From NCBI RefSeq assembly GCF_000375405.1, contig NZ_AQWS01000003.1:1-64000 (forward strand): a stretch of 64,000 bases of DNA, written 5' to 3'. The notes under the pieces were generated by a model. It worked only from the letters and a program-made list of their open reading frames with translations. It was not told the origin of the DNA and made no database searches. Below are positions 58,847-64,000 of this stretch, piece by piece (position 1 is the stretch's first letter; the number at the start of each line of letters is the position of its first letter). The position numbers and the translations under genes are program-made. Source of the DNA: Bacteroides propionicifaciens DSM 19291 = JCM 14649 (GTDB lineage Bacteria > Bacteroidota > Bacteroidia > Bacteroidales > Bacteroidaceae).

Positions 58847-60883
58847 TTATTGCACAGAACCTGTATCATTAGAGAAATCTAGGGTAACCTTTTGATTGGC
58901 AAGTACAGGAACGTCTTCAAAATCACCTCCATTACCTCTATATTCTATAATGCCATCACGCACAATTAATTCCATTCTCCACCAGTCTATACCTTCAGCA
59001 TAGGTATTAGTAACATAGATACGTAGGTTACCATCAGCTTTGGTAGTTGCACTCATAGTAGCACCTTCAACAGCGAAAGGATTTTTACCTTGATCCCAGC
59101 CACCAAAAGCATCACCCATACCATGCACTTGAGGCACTTCGATACTAATTAAGTCGTTGACCATATCAATGAAAATCATGTAAAGACCGTCTTCTGCTAC
59201 AACAGCATTACCATCTTTCACTTCAAATCCATGAGATGTACCTAAGTTAACGAAGTCTCCACCCCAATCAAGTTTTGAGTTCCATTTGAATGGAGAACCT
59301 GCCTTGATGTATTTGATAGTCCAGAACTTACCTTCTTGACCATTTACGGGTATCATTTCAACGACACCTTCACTAGCCCAATCCCAGCTACCAAATGCAT
59401 CACCAATCATATATAGATTTTCAGGGAAAGCTGGATCTTCTTTTACTGCTACTTGATTGGTAACTACCTCTGAAGTGAACACATTATCAAGACTCATTAC
59501 CTGAGAGACAACTCTCCAGTTCAATTTAACAGCATCGCCCAACTGAGCATCAGCTTTCAGTTCATTAATCTTTGCTAGTAAGTCTGTACCAGTAGTAGTA
59601 TACGATAATTCTTTTGTAGTTACTAGGTCTATTGCTTGAGTAAACTCTGTATCTAGAGCCATTTGCAAGATATAGGTTACTGCTGTTGGAGTTTGACCAC
59701 CAAAATCAGCAGCACTCCATGTAATCGTAGTTTTAGCAGATGCATTCAGTGTGATATCACCTAGATCAATGAATTCAGCAGGGGTAATCTTATCAGGATT
59801 AAGTGCTTCTCCTTCTTCGATAGAGTAATTCAAATTATTATCATCATTAATGTTTACTCTGATTACATAAACACCAGCCTCAACAGCAATGCCTTTATTT
59901 CCAGCAGCCAACTGACCCTCAGCAGAGCCTTTACCATAAGTTAAGTCTCCATCTTTACCATCGGCACGGAAATAGATTTCACCTTTTTCGAGAGTAGTAG
60001 TTGTGAAGAACTCTTGCTCTGTACCATCAAAAGCAAACTGAACATCAGCTCCTTTCACAGCAGAGCCAGCAATACCAAATGAATCCATAGAAGCAATCTT
60101 CACCAATGTTTCCGAAGCCTTATTGAAAGAGAACTTATAGAAGTTTTTACTATATACTTCTATATTTTGAGAACCTCCATCATTAAACAATTTCAATTCT
60201 GGAACTTCTTTGTCTTTGTTTTCATCTTTCAGACCCCAGTTTCCATTACCCCAGGCTGCACTATCCGTAATCTTGAAACCATTGCTTGCCTTGCCATCAA
60301 AGCCAATCCAAGCTGAATAAAGATCTTTTTGGTCTTCATCAAATCCAAATAGGAATTGTGCTAAAGAGAAGTTCCAACCATTATAGTCGCCGATTACCCA
60401 TACCTTAGGATAAGTAAAGTAAGATACAACTTTTGCTTGATGTATATTGGAAAAAACAGGCTGAGCCGATTCACTAATAGAGCCTTTGATTCTAATCTCG
60501 ATATCTTGAGCTACACCATGAATAAAGCCGTAAACTCTTTGCAACTCTACCATAGCTGTATTCAAAGACTTGTTCAAGATTTCTGTTTCTAACTTTGGAG
60601 TAGAAGTAACCACTTTAGGGTTTTCAAAGTTCTTACCAGCTAAGTCTATTTCTACAGTATAAGTAACTGCAGCATTATAGCCAAAGTCCATTTTACCCCA
60701 TTTAAAGGTATCAACGATATTTTCGGCTCCTTCTTTATCCAAATCATAATCACCTTTTACAGGAGCAAATTCGCTAGGTTTTGCATCCCCTGGGTGATAT
60801 GTAACTTTATCCAAATCATCAGAACACCCATAGAGACCTACGAGTAGAACTGTAAGGATAGATATATATTTTCTTAATTTCAT
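58847..60883 (-). CDS. SusE/SusF-like starch-binding lipoprotein with internal duplication
   Basis: 678 residues. A lipobox (LLVGLYGCSDD, Cys20) anchors it at the outer membrane. Reading along: a SusE-type beta domain (about 35-140), a starch-binding module starting KVWVIGDYNGWN (about 165-370), a second SusE-type domain (about 375-480, LGDITLNASAKTTITWSA) and a second binding module starting LYMIGDAFGSWDWA (about 490-570), then a C-terminal beta domain with another GMGDAFGGWDQG start. Thus the SusE domain plus CBM unit occurs twice. It lies immediately after susD, where susE and susF would be, and may replace both. Carbohydrate contacts are not proven. Confidence 0.85.
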   Translation of the reverse strand: MKLRKYISILTVLLVGLYGCSDDLDKVTYHPGDAKPSEFAPVKGDYDLDKEGAENIVDTFKWGKMDFGYNAAVTYTVEIDLAGKNFENPKVVTSTPKLETEILNKSLNTAMVELQRVYGFIHGVAQDIEIRIKGSISESAQPVFSNIHQAKVVSYFTYPKVWVIGDYNGWNFSLAQFLFGFDEDQKDLYSAWIGFDGKASNGFKITDSAAWGNGNWGLKDENKDKEVPELKLFNDGGSQNIEVYSKNFYKFSFNKASETLVKIASMDSFGIAGSAVKGADVQFAFDGTEQEFFTTTTLEKGEIYFRADGKDGDLTYGKGSAEGQLAAGNKGIAVEAGVYVIRVNINDDNNLNYSIEEGEALNPDKITPAEFIDLGDITLNASAKTTITWSAADFGGQTPTAVTYILQMALDTEFTQAIDLVTTKELSYTTTGTDLLAKINELKADAQLGDAVKLNWRVVSQVMSLDNVFTSEVVTNQVAVKEDPAFPENLYMIGDAFGSWDWASEGVVEMIPVNGQEGKFWTIKYIKAGSPFKWNSKLDWGGDFVNLGTSHGFEVKDGNAVVAEDGLYMIFIDMVNDLISIEVPQVHGMGDAFGGWDQGKNPFAVEGATMSATTKADGNLRIYVTNTYAEGIDWWRMELIVRDGIIEYRGNGGDFEDVPVLANQKVTLDFSNDTGSVQ

Positions 60884-60902
60884 TGTTTCTCAGTATTAGA
60901 TA

Positions 60903-62531
60903 TTAATAACCTTTGTTTTGTTCCAAACTAGTATTTACAGATAAGTCTGTTGAAGGAATAGGATACACATTACGGAATTCTTCAATTCCTGTACCTTGCT
61001 TTACTCCACCTTTAAACTGCCATACATATTTATTGGAAGTAAACAATCCATAACGAACCAAGTCTGTTCTACGAATTCCTTCCCAATATAATTCAAGAGC
61101 TCTTTCATTTAATAAAAAGTTGAGAGTAAGATCTGATTCCGAAATGTTACCAAGATTACTGCCATAACCTCTTTCACGAAGTTTATTTACTAATCGAAGA
61201 GCTTCAGTTTTGGAACCTCCTTGACCACCACGCAACACTGCTTCAGCATAGTTGAGATACACTTCTGCCAAACGGAATAAAGGAATATCGGTATCGGGAT
61301 GAGTATCATTTGAACCTGGAGTACCATCCGATTTTAGATTGGTGTATTTATATACTGCCCAGCCTTCTGTTTCAAAGGTTTTTGTGTATGAGGTTTCAAT
61401 ATCTATTGAACGATTAGCATCATAGAAAATACCCCTTTTATCATTGATTTCATCTGCCTTAGGGGTATCTTGGTTTTTATAAGCAAACTTCTTTACTAAG
61501 TTAGAAAGTGCACGGTTACCACTCCATCCATTTTTAGTTCCAGAGTTTTCTACAGAAACCTCGTCATTACCTCTTGATGCAGCGATCAAGAAAGTCATAC
61601 CTCCGTAAGTCTGAGTTCGAGTAGCCTCATAGACAATAGGGAAAATGATTTCTTTAGTTACTTCTGGACGATTATTGTCAGCCATAAATAAATGACTATA
61701 CTCTTCTGTTAAACCAAAGTTACCATCGTTGATAAGTTCTTTGCTCACTTTGATACAATCATCCCAACGAGCAGAACCCGTATAAACTTCTGCATTCAAG
61801 TACATTCTTGATAGGAGTGCATTGACTACCCCTTTATCAGCACGTCCATAATAGTTGGCCGTTTTAGCTTCTGGAAGAAGATTTTTTATTGCTAAAAGCT
61901 CTTCCTCAATCCAGTTAAATAGAGCCTCTCTACCAATCTGACCGGGTGCTGTACTATGATTTAACTCGGTAATGAATGGAGGATTTCCATACATATCCAT
62001 CAAATAGAAATAAGACAAAGCTCTCATAAAACGTGCTTCTGAACGGAAACCATGAACGGTTTCAAAGAAGCTTTCTTCAATTCCTCTTGAGCTCATATTA
62101 CCATCTGTAGTTTGAGATAGATATTCATTCGCCAAGGCTACGATAAACATAGCTCGCTGATAAGTACCTTCTATAGATTCATTTCCTACAGCCGTCCATT
62201 TCATCTCATTCACTTCTGGCACCCATGGATCTGGCCAAGAGTTGATACATTCATCAGTAGTACCTACTTGAAGGTTCCACATAGAGCGGTAAAACTGAGC
62301 ATTACCAGCATCTAGCCCATCAATATCAGAGCTTCCTGAACCATCTTGCCCACTCATAGCCAAGACAGAGTATATTTTAAATAATCCTTTTTTATAGTTC
62401 TCTGGCTTAGAGTAAACTACATCTGCTGTATTTATATTAGGGTCTAGTGGTGATACATCTAAATCGCTCACACATCCAGTTGCTAAAGGTAGCAACAGAG
62501 CTAGACTATATATTATATTTTTTACTTTCAT
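60903..62531 (-). CDS. susD: SusD-like nutrient-binding lipoprotein
   Basis: 542 residues. The lipobox is PLATGCVSDLD (Cys20). The SusD N-terminal segment (LDPNINTADVVYSKPENYKKGLFKIYSVLA), helical TPR-like units with ARFMRALSYFYLMDMYGNPPF, and the C-terminal RaGB/SusD signature ERALELYWEGIRRTDLVRYG are all present. SusD lids the SusC channel and binds maltooligosaccharides at the cell surface. It is preceded by susC (11-base gap) and followed by the SusE/F-like gene (19 bases). Confidence 0.96.
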   Translation of the reverse strand: MKVKNIIYSLALLLPLATGCVSDLDVSPLDPNINTADVVYSKPENYKKGLFKIYSVLAMSGQDGSGSSDIDGLDAGNAQFYRSMWNLQVGTTDECINSWPDPWVPEVNEMKWTAVGNESIEGTYQRAMFIVALANEYLSQTTDGNMSSRGIEESFFETVHGFRSEARFMRALSYFYLMDMYGNPPFITELNHSTAPGQIGREALFNWIEEELLAIKNLLPEAKTANYYGRADKGVVNALLSRMYLNAEVYTGSARWDDCIKVSKELINDGNFGLTEEYSHLFMADNNRPEVTKEIIFPIVYEATRTQTYGGMTFLIAASRGNDEVSVENSGTKNGWSGNRALSNLVKKFAYKNQDTPKADEINDKRGIFYDANRSIDIETSYTKTFETEGWAVYKYTNLKSDGTPGSNDTHPDTDIPLFRLAEVYLNYAEAVLRGGQGGSKTEALRLVNKLRERGYGSNLGNISESDLTLNFLLNERALELYWEGIRRTDLVRYGLFTSNKYVWQFKGGVKQGTGIEEFRNVYPIPSTDLSVNTSLEQNKGY

Positions 62532-62542
62532 GGTTCTGATTT

Positions 62543-64000
62543 TTAGAAATTAAGATTAACACCAAATGTATAAGTTCTTGGACGAGGCCAAATATTACCA
62601 TCCACTCCATTATTTTCTGGGTCTAAACCTGAATAGTTAGTTATGGTAAATACATTCTGCATGGAGAATGACAGACGACCAGATAATTTTGTTCCAAAGA
62701 ATTCATTGAATCGGTAACCTAAAGTGATATTATCCATTTTTAAGAAAGAAGCATTTTCTAAGAAGTAATCAGATTTACTTTGTGTAGATGAAATAGGTTG
62801 TGTGAAACCTGTTTTCAATGCAGTTTCATGGATGTTAGTAAGGAATCCCTGACCACCATATACATTGGCTAATGAATAATTAGTTGCAGCTACATCATTA
62901 AAAGCATAGTTTCCTATATTAGCACGTAAGTTAAATCCTAAATCCCAGTTTTTATAAGAGAATGAAGAATTGAAACCCAAGTAAACCTTTGGCATAGGAC
63001 TCTTTGTTAGGTAACGGTCTGCATCGGTAATTTCTCCATCGCCATTTCTATCCACAAAAGCACCTTCGATAGGATGACCTTTTTCGTCATACACTTGTTG
63101 GTACACGTTGAACGTAAATGGAGCATAACCCATCATGTGCTTCTGTACATTGGAACCAGTACCACGACCACCACCACCTACTTCAATACCAGGATAGCTT
63201 GCGTTATCACCTTGTACTAGTTTGGTAATCTTACTCTTATTCCATGTTAAGTTAAAACCTAAATCCCAGTTGAAATCTTTTGTTTGAATAGCTACTGCAT
63301 TCAAGTTGAACTCAACACCTTTATTTTCCATCTTACCAATATTGGTTATCAGACGGTTGGTAAAGTTCGTTCCAGCAGGAACGTTTACAACACCTAAAAG
63401 GTCTTTTGTTTTCTTCTTGTAATATTCTAAAGAACCATTGATACGATTATTCAGGAATCCGAAATCTAAACCAAGGTTGTATGTATCTGTAGTTTCCCAC
63501 TTCAAATCCTTATTGAATTTTCCTGGTTTAAGTAGATATTCACCCAAGTACATAGATTCTTGATTGGTACTTTCTTGGTAAGCTGCATAATAAGGATAGA
63601 AATCACTACCTAAATCTTGCTGACCAGTAGCACCATAACCTATACGGAGTTTTAAGTTGGAAAGGATATCTTGATTCTTCATAAAGGCTTCTTCTGTGAT
63701 TGTCCAAGCAGCTGCAACTGAGCTAAATGTACCCCAGCGATTGTCTTTATGGAAACGAGAAGAACCATCTCTACGAACAGTACCTGTAAGCAGGTATCTA
63801 TTTTTAAATACATAGTTTAAACGACCATAGAAGGATACCAAGTAGTTTTCACTAGGATGAGCATAAGAACCTTCTTGTATGTATTCAGTTTCTGCGTCAT
63901 TTAGAACCCAAGCATCATCTTGCTTTACAGGATATCCAGCCACTACAGGAGAGTAGTTTTTAGTATAATCTTCATAATAGAAATGCTGGTAAGAGTAACC
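62543..64000 (-). CDS. susC: SusC-like TonB-dependent transporter, C-terminal half (cut by window edge)
   Basis: The frame is open from the right edge to a stop at 62543, giving 486 residues, about half a SusC. It consists of TonB-dependent barrel strands, for example GRLNYVFKNRYLLTGTVRRDGSSRFHKDN, RIGYGATGQQDLG, ETTDTYNLGLDFG and the C-terminal GLDPENNGVDG ... TFGVNLNF, the usual end with a terminal Phe. The plug, carboxypeptidase-regulatory-like domain and signal peptide lie outside. A GTG at 63943 is not a real start. It transports maltooligosaccharides with SusD as lid; the downstream genes make starch the likely substrate. Confidence 0.95.
   Translation of the reverse strand, partial: GYSYQHFYYEDYTKNYSPVVAGYPVKQDDAWVLNDAETEYIQEGSYAHPSENYLVSFYGRLNYVFKNRYLLTGTVRRDGSSRFHKDNRWGTFSSVAAAWTITEEAFMKNQDILSNLKLRIGYGATGQQDLGSDFYPYYAAYQESTNQESMYLGEYLLKPGKFNKDLKWETTDTYNLGLDFGFLNNRINGSLEYYKKKTKDLLGVVNVPAGTNFTNRLITNIGKMENKGVEFNLNAVAIQTKDFNWDLGFNLTWNKSKITKLVQGDNASYPGIEVGGGGRGTGSNVQKHMMGYAPFTFNVYQQVYDEKGHPIEGAFVDRNGDGEITDADRYLTKSPMPKVYLGFNSSFSYKNWDLGFNLRANIGNYAFNDVAATNYSLANVYGGQGFLTNIHETALKTGFTQPISSTQSKSDYFLENASFLKMDNITLGYRFNEFFGTKLSGRLSFSMQNVFTITNYSGLDPENNGVDGNIWPRPRTYTFGVNLNF

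Noticed and set aside
63941-63943. GTG as the start of a short outer-membrane protein at the right edge
   Set aside because: The frame remains open to the window end and the content is the second half of a SusC barrel, so it is a truncated gene rather than a short one.

Overview
The window comes from an AT-rich member of the Bacteroidota, most likely order Bacteroidales. The evidence is a SusC/SusD-type starch locus, a DUF3078 outer-membrane protein, lipoproteins with acidic residues after the lipobox cysteine, a Na+-pumping methylmalonyl-CoA decarboxylase operon, NrfHA nitrite reductase with System II cytochrome c maturation, a dipeptidyl-peptidase 5-like enzyme, and many promoters with the Bacteroidales -7 box TAnnTTTG. 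The organism looks like an anaerobic or microaerophilic saccharolytic/proteolytic fermenter that makes propionate and can reduce nitrite to ammonium. The genus cannot be fixed from the sequence alone.

Layout. 1-3.0 kb (minus strand): the 5' end of rseC (normally the first gene of an rnf operon), a DUF3078 outer-membrane protein and a LuxR-type regulator whose reading frame looks damaged at its 5' end. 3.3-9.1 kb (plus): pyrG, yidC and a secreted/lipoprotein S9 peptidase of DPP5 type. 9.2-10.6 kb (minus): a PspC protein and its PadR regulator, with a perfect palindrome over the predicted promoter. 10.9-19.8 kb (plus): an NADPH-glutamate-synthase-like flavoprotein broken by a one-base frameshift, nth, pgk, a porin paired with glutaminase, a DEDDh exonuclease and a large TPR protein. 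19.9-22.3 kb (minus): a tightly coupled nitroreductase - DUF2520 - KdsC-like phosphatase - Maf operon. 22.8-28.6 kb (plus): a BioF2-like acyltransferase, then mce-mmdA-(LTD/OadG)-mmdC-mmdB. 28.9-34.6 kb (plus): a MacAB/TolC-like export operon. 34.9-37.8 kb: a GH92 mannosidase and an ElaA-type acetyltransferase. 38.0-42.2 kb: nrfH-nrfA-ccs1-ccsA. 42.2-51.7 kb: folC (minus), phoH2 and a CapD/WbpM-type sugar-nucleotide dehydratase (plus), dnaB (minus), ispE (plus), galE (minus). 51.9 kb: a Ric/ScdA-type di-iron repair protein (plus). 52.7-64.0 kb (minus): a starch-utilisation operon susC(partial)-susD-SusE/F-like-GH13-GH97(susB)-GH13(susA-like).

How the parts fit. SusC/D, the binding lipoprotein and the lipoprotein amylase should capture and cut starch at the surface; GH97 and the SusA-like enzyme finish it in the periplasm. 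Pgk, galE and the sugar-nucleotide dehydratase connect to central and envelope sugar metabolism. The methylmalonyl-CoA decarboxylase set converts the end of the succinate-propionate route into a sodium gradient. NrfHA takes electrons from menaquinol and ccs1/ccsA attach its haems; Ric nearby would repair Fe-S centres damaged by NO made from nitrite.

The most noteworthy points are two probable single-base frame disruptions (LuxR regulator and glutamate-synthase-like gene), a PadR operator candidate, a periplasmic lamin-tail domain fused to the OadG pump subunit, an internally duplicated SusE/F-like protein, and hairpins placed between genes of the sus and nrf operons. I found no CRISPR array, rRNA, tRNA, transposase or prophage.
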